Source: Bacteroidales bacterium (GTDB lineage: Bacteria; Bacteroidota; Bacteroidia; Bacteroidales; VadinHA17). From it: DNA of 64,000 nucleotides. The position numbers and the translations under genes were made by a program. Below are positions 53,518 to 63,502 of the stretch, one piece after another. Where the stretch lies: positions 43,309-107,308 of the forward strand of contig JAJFVL010000004.1 of NCBI GenBank assembly GCA_021371855.1. Direction: 5' to 3'. Position 1 is the first letter of the stretch. Each line of letters begins with the position of its first letter. The notes beneath the pieces were generated by a model. That model made no database searches, was not told where the DNA came from, and was given only the letters and a program-made list of their open reading frames with translations.

Positions 53518-55464
53518 TTACAGCAATATCCTGTTCCCCAGCTTTTTCGATATTAACCCCAGTGCAACACTCAGATTGGAGTACCGCTTCTGCAGGAGCA
53601 CTACCTTTTCGTTATCATTGACTTTTACGGCTTCTTCGAGAAGAACCATGATCTCTTTTTGTTTCATTATGATCTTATCGCTTTTAAATTTAAGAACGGC
53701 ATCACCAACTATTTCTTTAAGTTTCATTTCCTCTGTCTCAACATATGTATGATTGTTTTCATAAAATTTACTCAGAGTGTGATGCTCGGAAAGCAGATCG
53801 GCAGACAGACTTGATATCTCCGGATCTTCGTTCTTAACAAATTGTTTATCACCCGGGATAAGTCCATGTTCAAAATGGAACAGGAAATCGGCAAAGACTT
53901 TATTGCAGACCCTGTCAACGAATGCAAGATCATCAGATGTGATTTCCCTGATAATAAAATCCGATACGGTCACAGTTTCCTCTTTGTCTTCTTCCTTATT
54001 GATGGTTCGCTCAAATTCAAGGCTTCCGAATCTTAGCAGCAGCCGTATTATTTCTCTTTCAGAATAGAAGGTAGTAGCACCTTGTTGTACGGGTTTTGCA
54101 ATTACCGGAGGAGGAACAGGCAAATCTTCGGGACCGGGATATTTGTTCCTGTCCTGGAAATTCTTCTGTCGTTGCAGCTTATTTACTTCATTATAAAGTA
54201 TTGGCTCAGGTACTTCGAGCAAGGTGCTGCATTCCTTTATATATACTGTCCTTGTGATTGCTTCAGGGATCACTGCAATCGATTTCACGACATCGCGGAT
54301 AAGATTGGCCTTTTTTACGGGGTCGTTATTCGCCTCTGAAAGAAGAAGCTGGGTTTTAAAACGTATAAAATCGGTTTCGTTCTCTTTCAGAAATTTCCGG
54401 AACTCTTCGTTGCTGACCTTTTTCGAATAGGAATCAGGATCCTCGTTATCGGGGAGAAGCACTATTTTTACATTCATGCCTTCTTCGAGCACGAGGTCTA
54501 TACCTCGTAGGGAGGCTTTTATTCCGGCGGCATCGCCATCGTAAAGGATCGTGATATTCTGTGTGAATCTTTTAATGAGCCGGACCTGCTCCTGGGTAAG
54601 TGATGTGCCTGATGACGCAACCACATTTTCAACATTGGCTTCGTGGAGTGACATCACATCGGTGTATCCCTCAACGAGGAAACATCTGTCATCTTGTGTG
54701 ATTGCTTTCCTGGCCTGATAAATCCCGTAAAGGATCCTGCTTTTATGATATATTTCCGATTCAGGCGAGTTCAGGTATTTTGCAGTTTTGGGATCCTTTA
54801 TCAGAATCCTTCCCCCGAAACCGAGAACCTGCCCCGACAGTGAATGTATCGGAAACATAACCCTGCCGCTGAACCTGTCGAAGATATGATCTTCATGTTG
54901 TATGGACAGACCGGTTTTAACAAGAAAATCCTGTTTATGTCCGTCAGCCAGAGCTTTTTTTGAAAAGGCATCACGTTTTTCAAAACTATAGCCTACCTCA
55001 AACTTTTTCAGGGTATCCTGCCGGAAGCCTCTTTCCTTGAAATATGCAAGGCCAATGGATATCCCTTCATCTGCCTGAAAAAGATTTTCAGTGAATTGCC
55101 GTGCTGCATAAGCTGTAACAACGAGAAGGCTCTCCCGTTCATTCTGCTTATCAAGCTCTTCCTGACTAAGCTCTTTTTCAACTACTTCAATATGATATTT
55201 TCTTGCCAGGAACTTAAGCGCTTCCGGATACGTGAGGTGCTCATGCTCCATGACAAAATTGACAGAATTGCCAACCTTTCCGCAGCCAAAGCATTTGAAT
55301 ATCTCCTTCGTGGGAGAAACAGTAAAAGAAGGGGTTTTTTCATTATGGAAGGGGCATAATCCAAGATAGTTAACGCCTCTCTTTTTCAACGGTACAAATT
55401 CCTGTACCACATCAACTATCTGGGCAGCATCAAGAATCTTCTCTATAGTAGCACGGTCAATCAT
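53518..55464 (-). CDS. dnaG: DNA primase
   Basis: A 648-residue primase that lays RNA primers at the replication fork. The CHC2 zinc finger has Cys37, His40, Cys58 and Cys61 (CPFHNEKTPSF, KCFGCGKVG). The RNA-polymerase core follows, with RVMFPIHSLSGQVLGFGGR, and the TOPRIM domain with VEGYTDVMSLHEA and ILYDGDAAGIKAS. The C-terminal helicase-binding domain is divergent. It lies on the minus strand with repeat-filled spacers on both sides. Confidence 0.96.
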   Translation of the reverse strand: MIDRATIEKILDAAQIVDVVQEFVPLKKRGVNYLGLCPFHNEKTPSFTVSPTKEIFKCFGCGKVGNSVNFVMEHEHLTYPEALKFLARKYHIEVVEKELSQEELDKQNERESLLVVTAYAARQFTENLFQADEGISIGLAYFKERGFRQDTLKKFEVGYSFEKRDAFSKKALADGHKQDFLVKTGLSIQHEDHIFDRFSGRVMFPIHSLSGQVLGFGGRILIKDPKTAKYLNSPESEIYHKSRILYGIYQARKAITQDDRCFLVEGYTDVMSLHEANVENVVASSGTSLTQEQVRLIKRFTQNITILYDGDAAGIKASLRGIDLVLEEGMNVKIVLLPDNEDPDSYSKKVSNEEFRKFLKENETDFIRFKTQLLLSEANNDPVKKANLIRDVVKSIAVIPEAITRTVYIKECSTLLEVPEPILYNEVNKLQRQKNFQDRNKYPGPEDLPVPPPVIAKPVQQGATTFYSEREIIRLLLRFGSLEFERTINKEEDKEETVTVSDFIIREITSDDLAFVDRVCNKVFADFLFHFEHGLIPGDKQFVKNEDPEISSLSADLLSEHHTLSKFYENNHTYVETEEMKLKEIVGDAVLKFKSDKIIMKQKEIMVLLEEAVKVNDNEKVVLLQKRYSNLSVALGLISKKLGNRILL

Positions 55465-55749
55465 AATCCAAAGATATCAGGAAAAAGCCTAATTGAAGAT
55501 AAAAGACAAAAGTAAAAAGACAAAAGCAGAGGAAAGGAGTGAGGAGTGAGGAGTGAGCGTAGAGCAACTTCGTGGTAAAGAAAAGATCTTACACTGAGAG
55601 ACACAGATGAACCGGCTGGCTGGACTGAGGAAATCCTGAAAGAATATGTATAAAAACAGTAATCAGTATTCGGTTTTAAGCCCTTGTGCCTTTGTGCCTT
55701 TGCGCCCTTTCTCTCTTTCAACCTTTCAACCTTTCAACCCTTCAACCCT
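55465..55749. repeat. short-period repeats between dnaG and the UDP-xylose synthase gene
   Basis: The spacer holds a GAGGAGT octamer run (about 55535-55555), a period-9 run GTGCCTTTGTGCCTTTGCG (about 55684-55706, related to the GGCACAAAG minisatellite on the other strand), and a period-8 run CAACCCTT (about 55717-55756). The last enters the end of the next gene. No gene is seen here. Confidence 0.7.
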
Positions 55750-56688
55750 TCAACCCTTCAATACTGATCTGAAATACTCCACCGTCTTAGCCAGCCCTGT
55801 TTCAGCATCAACTACAGGAAGCCAGTTTAATTCTTTTTTGGCAAGAGAGATGTCAGGTTTTCGTTGTCTCGGATCGTCTTGTGGCAGAGGCATATAAATG
55901 ATTTTTGATTTTGATCCGGTCATTTTAATGATCATATCAGCAAGTGTGCTGACCGTAATCTCGACAGGATTTCCAAGATTCACTGGTCCCGTGAAGCTAT
56001 CGGGTGTATCCATCAATTTTATCAGACCACCGATAAGATCGTCGATATACTGGAAACTTCGTGTTTGGGAGCCATCGCCGAATATTGTAATATCTTCACC
56101 TTTCAGAGCCTGAACAATAAAATTCGAGACTACTCTGCCGTCGTTCGAATTCATCTTTGGCCCATAGGTATTAAAGATCCTGGCAATTTTTATGCGGACA
56201 TTATTCTGATAATGATAGCTCATGAACAGGGTTTCGGCACATCTCTTCCCCTCATCATAACATGCCCGTGGCCCGAGGGTATTGACATTTCCCCAATAGC
56301 TTTCGTGTTGAGGGTGCACTTCAGGATCGCCATAAATCTCGCTTGTAGAGGCCTGAAGTATCTTCGATTTGGTCCTTTTTGCAAGACCAAGTGAATTAAT
56401 GGCACCCATTACAGATGTTTTGATTGTTTTGATGCTGTTATACTGGTAGTGTATCGGTGAAGCCGGGCAGGCAAGGTTATATATCTCATCTACCTCAGCA
56501 AAGAATGGCATGGTAACATCATGCCTGATAATCTCAAAATACGGATTATCGAGCAGATGGATAATATTCATTTTTGATCCGGTAAAATAATTGTCGAGGC
56601 AGATCACTTCATGCCCCATGTTTAGTAATCTTTCACACAGATGAGACCCAATAAACCCGGCGCCGCCGGTGACCAGGATACGCTTCAT
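55750..56688 (-). CDS. UDP-glucuronate decarboxylase (UDP-xylose synthase)
   Basis: A 312-residue extended SDR that turns UDP-glucuronate into UDP-xylose with bound NAD. Seen: [15 protein letters not shown], the active-site STSEIYG with Glu117, which marks decarboxylases, and Tyr144-x3-Lys148 in [26 protein letters not shown] and [15 protein letters not shown] are also typical. It sits 3 bp after ileS, an odd but probably co-transcribed pairing. The C-terminus (LKG) and stop lie inside a CAACCCTT tandem run. Confidence 0.95.
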   Translation of the reverse strand: MKRILVTGGAGFIGSHLCERLLNMGHEVICLDNYFTGSKMNIIHLLDNPYFEIIRHDVTMPFFAEVDEIYNLACPASPIHYQYNSIKTIKTSVMGAINSLGLAKRTKSKILQASTSEIYGDPEVHPQHESYWGNVNTLGPRACYDEGKRCAETLFMSYHYQNNVRIKIARIFNTYGPKMNSNDGRVVSNFIVQALKGEDITIFGDGSQTRSFQYIDDLIGGLIKLMDTPDSFTGPVNLGNPVEITVSTLADMIIKMTGSKSKIIYMPLPQDDPRQRKPDISLAKKELNWLPVVDAETGLAKTVEYFRSVLKG

Positions 56689-56691
56689 GGT

Positions 56692-59600
56692 TTAATTATT
56701 CTTTATAACAGAGACTTTAACTATCACTTCGTCAATATCGACCTCTTTTGGAGTGCCACCGGCAAAATCATTGACAAGATTAACTGAAGTGGCCAGAGTC
56801 TGGGAACAGATATAAGATGTATGCCTTCTGACAGCTTCTTTTACAAAATCATGATCTTCAATGAGAATGGTTATTTTATCAGTGACATCATAGCCGCTTT
56901 CCTTTCTGATATTCTGAATCCTGTTGACAAACTCGCGGGCGATTCCTTCGTACCGCAGGTCATCAGACACGGTTATATCAAGAGCAACGGTAAGTTTCCC
57001 ATCGTTTGCAACCTGCCAGCCGGGAATATCTTCAGAGATTATTTCAACATCTTCGAGTGTAAGAGCTATCTCTTGTCCACTGATTATGACATGATGTTTT
57101 CCGTTAGTTTCAAATGCTGCAATCTCTTTTGACGTCAGTTCAGAAATGACTTTACTGATCTCTTTCATCAGCTTGCCGTACCGTGGGCCGAGAGTTTTAA
57201 AATTTGGTTTTATCTTTTTAACAAGAACTGATGAAGTATCATCAATATATTCGACTGTTTTGACATTAACTTCAGCAAGGATCAGATCTTTAACAGCTTC
57301 AAATTTGGCTTTGAAATATTTGTCGGTAACAGGAACCATTATCCTGGCCAGAGGCTGACGCACTTTGATGGCTACTTTCCTGCGCAAGCCCAGGATCATT
57401 GAAGAGACTTTCTGGGCAATGTCCATCCTCTCCTCGAGAGCTTTATCGATAAGCGATTCAGAGTATTCGGGGAATAAAACAAGGTGGACGGAATTTTCTT
57501 TATACCTGCCGGTGGTGTTATTAAGATCCGTAAAAAGACGGTCCATATAGAATGGTGCTATCGGTGCGGCAAGCCGGCTCACTGTTTCGAGGCAGGTATA
57601 GAGAGTCTGGTAAGCTGCAAGCTTATCTTTATCATATTCTCCACCCCAGTAACGTTTCCGGTTAAGGCGAACATACCAGTTGCTTAGATTTTCCGTAACA
57701 AAATCCTGGATCGAACGTCCTGCACGTGTCAGGTCATAATTATCATAACATTTTCCGGCTTCTTTAACGAGAGAGTTAAGAAGCGATATTATCCAGCGGT
57801 CAATTTCGGGCCGTTCGCTTACAGGTATCTCTTTTTCAGTGTATCTGAAATTATCAACATTGGCATAAAGTGCAAAGAAAGAGTAAGTGTTATACAATGT
57901 TCCGAAGAACTTGCGTTTAACTTCATCCACTCCCGAAGCATCGAATTTAAGGTTATCCCAGGGTTGTGAATTTGTTATCATGTACCATCTCAGGGTATCG
58001 GAACCATATTCTTTAATCGATTTGAACGGATTGACTGTATTCCCGAGTCTTTTCGACATTTTGTTGCCGTTCTTGTCGAGTACCAGCCCGTTCGATATAA
58101 TATTCTTAAATGCAACAGAGTCAGATATCATTGTAGCTATGGCATGAAGTGTAAAGAACCAGCCTCTTGTCTGGTCAACACCTTCTGCAATATAGTCAGC
58201 AGGGAACATCTCATTGAAGTTTTCCTTGTTTTCGAAAGGATAATGAGCCTGGGCATAAGGCATAGCGCCCGAATCGAACCAAACATCAATGAGATCAGGT
58301 TCACGGAACATCTTCCTGCCGGTATCGCTTACCAGGAAAATATCATCAACAAACGGACGATGCAGATCGAACTGCTCATAGTTTTCTCTGGAATTATCTC
58401 CATTGGAAAATTTTTCCAGAGGATTCTTCTTCATAAATCCTGCTTTGATTGATTTTTCAATCTCAGTTTTCAGTTCTGCTGCCGAGCCAATGCATTTTTC
58501 TTCTTTCCGGTCCTCGGTAACCCAGATCGGTAGAGGAGTTCCCCAGAAGCGCGAACGGGAAAGGTTCCAGTCGACAAGGTTTTCGAGCCATTTGCCGAAC
58601 CTTCCGGTACCTGTCGATTTAGGATTCCAGTTAATTGTATTATTAAGTTCAATCATACGGTCGCGGAAAGCAGTTGTACGGATGAACCACGAATCGAGAG
58701 GGTAATAAAGCACCGGTTTGTCGGTTCTCCAGCAATGAGGATAACTGTGTACCTGTTTCTCAATCCTGAAAACCTTGCCATCCTGTTTCAGCTTGACTGC
58801 AATATCGACATCGATAGTTTCAGCATCGGGAGGGATATTATCATCATATTCATTCTTAACAGGACGGGCTTCAAAACCTTTGTATGTGTTCTGGTTAACA
58901 TATTGTTTTACAAATGGTTCATCAAGTTCAGCAATCGGTACCAGGTAACCTCTTTTATCAACCATCGGGCTTAAGGTGCCATCTTTTTTCTTAACCATAA
59001 GAGGAGGTACCCCATTTTCTTTTGCCACACGGTAGTCGTCAGCGCCGAATGTTGGGGCAATATGAACGATACCGGTACCCTCTTCAGTTGTAACAAAATC
59101 ACCGGCTAATACGCGGAATGCTCCCTTTTCAGGTCTGACCCAATCGATAAGTTGCTCATAATTAATGCCTTCAAGTTCAGCACCAGCACATTCCCCAAGG
59201 ATTTTGTACGGGATCTTTTTGTCGCCCGGTTTGTATTCTGAAAAATCAAGTCCGGCATTTGATGCAGGAAATAAGGAATTCAAAAGGTCTTTAGCAATGA
59301 TAACTGTTATCGGATTGCCAAGGTATGGATTGAAACTTCGGACTTTTATGTAAGTGATCTGTTTTCCGACAGCAAGGGCAGTGTTTGAAGGAAGTGTCCA
59401 TGGAGTTGTGGTCCATGCCATCATATGAACATCTTTTGTATCGGTATCATTATAAAGGATCTCCGATTTTTTGTCCCTGATCAGTTTAAAAAGGGCGATG
59501 CAGGTTGTATCTTTTACATCGCGGTAACATCCCGGGAGGTTAAGTTCATGGGAGCTTAATCCCGTCCCTGCTGCAGGTGAATATGGTTGTATGGTGTAAC

Positions 59601-60129
59601 CTTTATAAAGGAATCCTTTATTATAGAGTTGTTTAAGAAGCCACCACAGTGTTTCGATATACCGGTTATCGTAAGTTACATATGGGTCATCCATATTGAC
59701 CCAGTAACCCATCATCCGTGTAAGCTCTTTCCAACGATCGGTGTATTTCATCACATCGATACGGCAGGCCTTGTTATAATCTTCGATCGAAATTTTTGTA
59801 CCAATATCTTCTTTTGTTATTCCAAGTGCTTTTTCAACGCCAAGTTCTACAGGAAGGCCGTGCGTATCCCAACCGGCTTTACGTTTTACTTCATAACCGC
59901 ATTGGGTTTTGAAGCGGCATATTGCATCCTTGATAGTACGGGCCATAACATGATGGATGCCTGGCATCCCGTTTGCAGAAGGCGGCCCTTCATAAAAGAC
60001 AAATTCTCCCTTCCCATTTTCCTCGCGAATGCTTTTATTAAAAGTATCATTCTCATCCCACACTTTCAGGATCTCTTTATTTACTTGCGCAAGATCAAGA
60101 TTTTTATATTCAGGAAACCTTTTTCCCAT
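56692..60129 (-). CDS. ileS: isoleucyl-tRNA synthetase
   Basis: A 1145-residue class I synthetase, the long form found in Bacteroidota and eukaryotes. The HIGH-region motif is SANGMPGIHHVMART, and KMSKRLGN is the KMSKS loop. The editing domain has TTPWTLPSNTALAVG. WGTPLPIW and the anticodon-binding end (LSNWYVRLNRKRYW) follow. The start ATG at 60129 gives MGKRFPEYK. Downstream the decarboxylase gene is 3 bp away. Confidence 0.97.
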   Translation of the reverse strand: MGKRFPEYKNLDLAQVNKEILKVWDENDTFNKSIREENGKGEFVFYEGPPSANGMPGIHHVMARTIKDAICRFKTQCGYEVKRKAGWDTHGLPVELGVEKALGITKEDIGTKISIEDYNKACRIDVMKYTDRWKELTRMMGYWVNMDDPYVTYDNRYIETLWWLLKQLYNKGFLYKGYTIQPYSPAAGTGLSSHELNLPGCYRDVKDTTCIALFKLIRDKKSEILYNDTDTKDVHMMAWTTTPWTLPSNTALAVGKQITYIKVRSFNPYLGNPITVIIAKDLLNSLFPASNAGLDFSEYKPGDKKIPYKILGECAGAELEGINYEQLIDWVRPEKGAFRVLAGDFVTTEEGTGIVHIAPTFGADDYRVAKENGVPPLMVKKKDGTLSPMVDKRGYLVPIAELDEPFVKQYVNQNTYKGFEARPVKNEYDDNIPPDAETIDVDIAVKLKQDGKVFRIEKQVHSYPHCWRTDKPVLYYPLDSWFIRTTAFRDRMIELNNTINWNPKSTGTGRFGKWLENLVDWNLSRSRFWGTPLPIWVTEDRKEEKCIGSAAELKTEIEKSIKAGFMKKNPLEKFSNGDNSRENYEQFDLHRPFVDDIFLVSDTGRKMFREPDLIDVWFDSGAMPYAQAHYPFENKENFNEMFPADYIAEGVDQTRGWFFTLHAIATMISDSVAFKNIISNGLVLDKNGNKMSKRLGNTVNPFKSIKEYGSDTLRWYMITNSQPWDNLKFDASGVDEVKRKFFGTLYNTYSFFALYANVDNFRYTEKEIPVSERPEIDRWIISLLNSLVKEAGKCYDNYDLTRAGRSIQDFVTENLSNWYVRLNRKRYWGGEYDKDKLAAYQTLYTCLETVSRLAAPIAPFYMDRLFTDLNNTTGRYKENSVHLVLFPEYSESLIDKALEERMDIAQKVSSMILGLRRKVAIKVRQPLARIMVPVTDKYFKAKFEAVKDLILAEVNVKTVEYIDDTSSVLVKKIKPNFKTLGPRYGKLMKEISKVISELTSKEIAAFETNGKHHVIISGQEIALTLEDVEIISEDIPGWQVANDGKLTVALDITVSDDLRYEGIAREFVNRIQNIRKESGYDVTDKITILIEDHDFVKEAVRRHTSYICSQTLATSVNLVNDFAGGTPKEVDIDEVIVKVSVIKNN

Positions 60130-60415
60130 AATATCAAATAGTTATTGTTATTGGTGTTATTTTAAAAAAATTCGGACAAAGATAGTAAAATCCATAATAA
60201 TATTAAATTAATAAGACGAAGAGAAAGAATAGGGAAAGAGGGATTTTGGGTTGGTTATTAAAGGCACAATGGCGCAACGGCACAAAGGCACAATGGCGCA
60301 ACGGCACAATGGCGCAACGGCACAAAGGCACAACGGCGCAACGGCGCAACGGCACAACGGCGCAACGGCACAAAGGCGTAATGGCAGGAAGGCTCAGAGC
60401 TCTGGGCCCAATTTT
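60130..60415. repeat. 9-bp minisatellite, locus 2
   Basis: From about 60262 to 60395 units GGCGCAACG and GGCACAAAG or GGCACAATG run in tandem (about 14 units), upstream of ileS and downstream of the PPOX gene. The unit is close to that at 63503-63690 and its complement at 53434-53516. The first 130 bp of the gap holds the ileS leader; no T-box is seen. Confidence 0.85.
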
Positions 60416-60832
60416 TTAAGGCCATAATAATTTCTTCCCGAATCCCAGTTTGTTATCCGTCATCTTGATCAGGGCAAGGCGGACAATCCAGAGATGGGTA
60501 TCCATCAGAATAGCGTAAGGAAATCTTTTAAGGTAAGCGCTCCTGCATCTTGATAACATTTCACCTTCCGGTTCTGAAATATTCCCCTGAAACTGTATCC
60601 CGCGTATCTTTCCGACTACCATCGTTTCAAGAACGACAGAACCCGCAACAACAGGATTCTTTAAAAACTCCCTTCCGTGACGCGTGTCGCTGTCGGTTGT
60701 GAAAACAAGTGCATTTTCTTTTTCAAGATAAACATAAAAACAATTTGCACACCATGGCTCATGCCCGGCTGTCGTGGCAATTGTAAGAACATGATGTTTA
60801 TTGAAAAAGCTTATAATTCTCCTGTCAATCAT
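60416..60832 (-). CDS. pyridoxamine 5'-phosphate oxidase-like flavoprotein
   Basis: About 138 residues from an ATG at 60832; the longer frame from 60877 overlaps ubiX more. It has the split-barrel FMN-binding pattern: IISFFNKHHVLTIATTAGHEP, CANCFYVYLEKENALVFTTDSDTRHG and VAGSVVLETMVVGKIRGIQFQG. Its function is unknown (a YhbP/pdxH-like small oxidase). It overlaps the end of ubiX by 8 bp, so the two are probably coupled. Confidence 0.85.
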   Translation of the reverse strand: MIDRRIISFFNKHHVLTIATTAGHEPWCANCFYVYLEKENALVFTTDSDTRHGREFLKNPVVAGSVVLETMVVGKIRGIQFQGNISEPEGEMLSRCRSAYLKRFPYAILMDTHLWIVRLALIKMTDNKLGFGKKLLWP

Positions 60833-61400
60833 TTTCCTGCCACCTTTTACTGTCATTACTGAATCCTGCCAGATCAATGATCCTGTCGATCACAGTCATT
60901 ACAAGATCGTCAATGGTTTTAGGATTACTATAGAAAGAAGGCATTGCCGGACAAATTATTGCTCCCGCAAGGGTAAGTGTTTTCAGATTGTTAAGATGGA
61001 TCAGGTTCAAAGGGGTCTCTCTTGGAACAATAATCAATCTTCTTTTTTCTTTTAAAATAACATCGGCGGCACGGGCAATCAGATCATCGGAAGTTCCGTT
61101 TGCTATACGTCCCGTCGTGCCCATAGATGCAGGGCATATAATCATTGTATCATAAAGCGAAGAACCTGATGCGAATGGAGCATAAAACATATTGTTGTCA
61201 TACTGCTTCGCCGGGAGGATCGGGGAATATTTCTGTCCGGTTTCAGTTTCCCATATCTCTTTTGCAGTATCTGAAAAGATAACAGCAATTTCTTCAGGAT
61301 GGGATTCCAGACTGGCCAGTTTTTCAAGAAGCTTCAGAGCATAGATCGAACCACTGGCTCCGGTTACAGCAAGTACTATTTTACGATTACTGATTTCCAT
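60825..61400 (-). CDS. ubiX: flavin prenyltransferase UbiX
   Basis: 191 residues. UbiX joins dimethylallyl phosphate to FMN to make the prenyl-FMN cofactor of UbiD decarboxylases. Seen: VTGASGSIYALKLLE, CPASMGTTGRIANGTSDDL with the flavin-binding serine/threonine, KEKRRLIIVPRETPLN, and the C-terminal PAMPSFYSNPKTIDDLV. The upstream frame starts at TTG 61409; the ATG at 61400 is used. No ubiD is in the window. Confidence 0.93.
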   Translation of the reverse strand: MEISNRKIVLAVTGASGSIYALKLLEKLASLESHPEEIAVIFSDTAKEIWETETGQKYSPILPAKQYDNNMFYAPFASGSSLYDTMIICPASMGTTGRIANGTSDDLIARAADVILKEKRRLIIVPRETPLNLIHLNNLKTLTLAGAIICPAMPSFYSNPKTIDDLVMTVIDRIIDLAGFSNDSKRWQEND

Positions 61401-61466
61401 AAGATACAATAAGGTTCTGTAAAAGTAATAAAATATAATGAAGCAATTGAAAGAAGGTGAGAAAGG

Positions 61467-62156
61467 TCATAAATCCTTTAACAGCCTCTCTGCCAGAATG
61501 CCGACTCCCTTCACTGCTTTTTCTTTTATTACCTCAACCTTCCGGCTTACCGGTATAGCAACATCCTTGGGATCGATAAGCCAGAGTGAGGCATTCCATG
61601 GGGCATAACCTATGAGTCCGGCAGCCGGATAGACATTCAATGATGATCCGACTACAACAAAAATATCAGCTTCTTCCGTAAGTTTTATAGCTTGCGAAAG
61701 CATCGGCACATCTTCGCCAAACCAAACAATATGAGGACGAAGCTGGCTTCCTTTTTCACAGACATCTCCCGGATTAATATCATGATACCCTATATCATAT
61801 ATCAGTGAGGGATCCCTGGTACTTCTTGCCTTGGTAAGTTCCCCGTGAAGATGCAATACCTTAGTGCTGCCTGCCCGTTCGTGCAGATTATCGATATTCT
61901 GGGTAATGATTTGAACATCAAAATATTTTTCAAGCTTAGCCAGTCCGTTATGTCCTTCATTAGGTTTAGCGGCTTCCAGTTGTTTTCTTCTTTCGTTATA
62001 GAATCTAAGTACCAGATCTCTGTTTTTCCACCAGGCTTCCGGTGTTGCAACTTCCGACACATCATACTCTTCCCAGAGTCCTCCGGAATCTCTGAAAGTT
62101 CTTATCCCACTCTCAGAACTCATTCCGGCGCCCGTAAGCACAACAAGTTTCTTCAT
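61467..62156 (-). CDS. cobB: NAD-dependent protein deacylase, sirtuin (CobB/SIRT5-like)
   Basis: 229 residues. NAD-binding GAGMSSESGIRTFRDSGGLW, TQNIDNLHERAG with HLHGEL (catalytic His) and VVGSSLNVYPAAGLI show a sirtuin. FYNERRKQL gives the Tyr-x2-Arg acyl-pocket pair of desuccinylase-type class III members. The four zinc cysteines of most CobB proteins are not there: only one Cys (VCEKGSQLRPHIVWFGE) is in that stretch. It is divergent from ribE. Confidence 0.93.
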   Translation of the reverse strand: MKKLVVLTGAGMSSESGIRTFRDSGGLWEEYDVSEVATPEAWWKNRDLVLRFYNERRKQLEAAKPNEGHNGLAKLEKYFDVQIITQNIDNLHERAGSTKVLHLHGELTKARSTRDPSLIYDIGYHDINPGDVCEKGSQLRPHIVWFGEDVPMLSQAIKLTEEADIFVVVGSSLNVYPAAGLIGYAPWNASLWLIDPKDVAIPVSRKVEVIKEKAVKGVGILAERLLKDL

Positions 62157-62362
62157 TATTATTTTTGGTTTTTATAGGCAGGACAAAGATAATTTTTATT
62201 GGGATAGCATGTTATCCGTATACACTCCTCTATAGATTTGGATTCATGAGAATTTATATACAGCTTAGTCTCCTTTTAGTTCTCTGTGAAGCTCCGTTTA
62301 ACCCGAAAGAATCAAAAAAAATCAATACTTTTACATACATAAATTGTAAAAACGGACAACTC

Positions 62363-62962
62363 ATGTTTTCAGGAATCATCGAAGAAGCAGCTCCGGTTCT
62401 AAAACTGGAAAGAGAGAAGGAGAACCTTCACATAACAATGAAATGTTCATTTGTTAATGAGCTTAAGATAGATCAGAGCATATCTCATAACGGTGTGTGC
62501 CTGACTGTTGTAAGAAAAGATGAAGAAACTTATACCGTTACGGCAATAAAGGAAACTCTGGAAAAGACAAATCTGGGGTTACTTAAACCCGGCGATAAAG
62601 TAAATCTCGAACGCAGCACCAGGCTTGACGGGCGTCTCGACGGACACATGGTGCAGGGACATGTTGATCAGACTGCCGTATGTACAAATGTCAGGGAAGC
62701 AGGAGGAAGCTGGTATTATACATTTGAATATGATCCGGTGCAAGACGATTACATTACTGTGGAAAAAGGTTCGGTATCTGTCAATGGAGTGAGCCTTACT
62801 GTAGTCAATTCAAAGCAAAATTCTTTTGAGGTTGCCATTATTCCTTTTACATGGCAGATGACCAATTTTCATCAGATCAAAAAAGGAACAGTTGTAAATC
62901 TTGAATTCGATATCCTTGGGAAGTATATTGCCCGGATCGTTAAGCAGCAGTTGGGGAAATAA
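62363..62962 (+). CDS. ribE: riboflavin synthase, alpha subunit
   Basis: 199 residues from the ATG at 62363; the open frame from 62165 is not family-like. The enzyme dismutates two lumazines to riboflavin. It has two lumazine-binding repeats: MFSGIIEE...ISHNGVCLTV (about 1-95) and DGHMVQGHVDQTAVC...VSVNGVSLTVV (about 96-190). The trimerising C-terminal helix VNLEFDILGKYIARIV is seen. No FMN riboswitch is visible in the 206-bp gap to the sirtuin gene. A tail sequence like TACTTTTAC upstream may be its promoter. Confidence 0.95.
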   Translation: MFSGIIEEAAPVLKLEREKENLHITMKCSFVNELKIDQSISHNGVCLTVVRKDEETYTVTAIKETLEKTNLGLLKPGDKVNLERSTRLDGRLDGHMVQGHVDQTAVCTNVREAGGSWYYTFEYDPVQDDYITVEKGSVSVNGVSLTVVNSKQNSFEVAIIPFTWQMTNFHQIKKGTVVNLEFDILGKYIARIVKQQLGK

Positions 62963-62998
62963 AAAAGCCGCTCATTTTCCTGAGCAGCTTCGGATTAT
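62961..62998. terminator. hairpin after ribE
   Basis: GCTCA (62970-62974) pairs with TGAGC (62981-62985), stretched by flanking GC and by the leading A-run and trailing T-rich region. It lies 0-30 bp past the ribE stop and between convergent genes, so it may stop both. Confidence 0.5.
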
Positions 62999-63028
62999 TT
63001 TATTTATATGTTTTTTCCCGTTGCGCCC

Positions 63029-63406
63029 TTACTTCTGTTTCATCTTGGCATCCATACTCAGAGTAGCATGAGGGACAGCTCTCAGTCTTTCCTTTGAAAT
63101 AAGCTTCCCGGTCTCGCGGCAGATACCGTAAGTTTTATTTTCAATTCTGATCAGGGCAGCCTGAAGGTGCTGAATGAATTTCTGCTGACGTTGAGCCAGC
63201 TTGCCGGCTTCCTCTTTTGATAAAGTTGTTGCACCCTCTTCCAGTACTTTGAACGTGGGAGAGGTATCCATGGTATCATTACTCTCATCATGATTTATAC
63301 TGGACTTCAGTATCTCATAATCTTTTTTGGCTTTGTCCAGTTTCTGAAGAATGATCTGTCTGAACTCTTCAAGCTCTTCATCCGAATATCTTGTCTTCTC
63401 AGCCAT
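63029..63406 (-). CDS. TraR/DksA-family protein with degenerate zinc site
   Basis: 125 residues. A long N-terminal coiled coil (EELEEFRQIILQKLDKAKKDY) is followed by KTYGICRETGKLISKERLRAVPHATLS, the DksA C-terminal signature. Only one of the four zinc cysteines remains. Such DksA-like proteins in Bacteroidota probably bind RNA polymerase and act in growth or stringent control without zinc. It is convergent with ribE. Confidence 0.9.
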   Translation of the reverse strand: MAEKTRYSDEELEEFRQIILQKLDKAKKDYEILKSSINHDESNDTMDTSPTFKVLEEGATTLSKEEAGKLAQRQQKFIQHLQAALIRIENKTYGICRETGKLISKERLRAVPHATLSMDAKMKQK

Positions 63407-63502
63407 AATATTAGATTTTTTATATCGGGCAAAGGTATTGATTTTTTATTAATATAAAAATAGTAGATCCGGATAGATAAATAATGAACAATGTAATAGA
63501 TC

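Noticed and set aside
60130..60260. T-box before ileS
   Set aside because: No T-box sequence or terminator-antiterminator pair is visible; T-boxes are not usual in this phylum.
62157..62362. FMN riboswitch before ribE
   Set aside because: No conserved core elements of the RFN element are seen in this gap.
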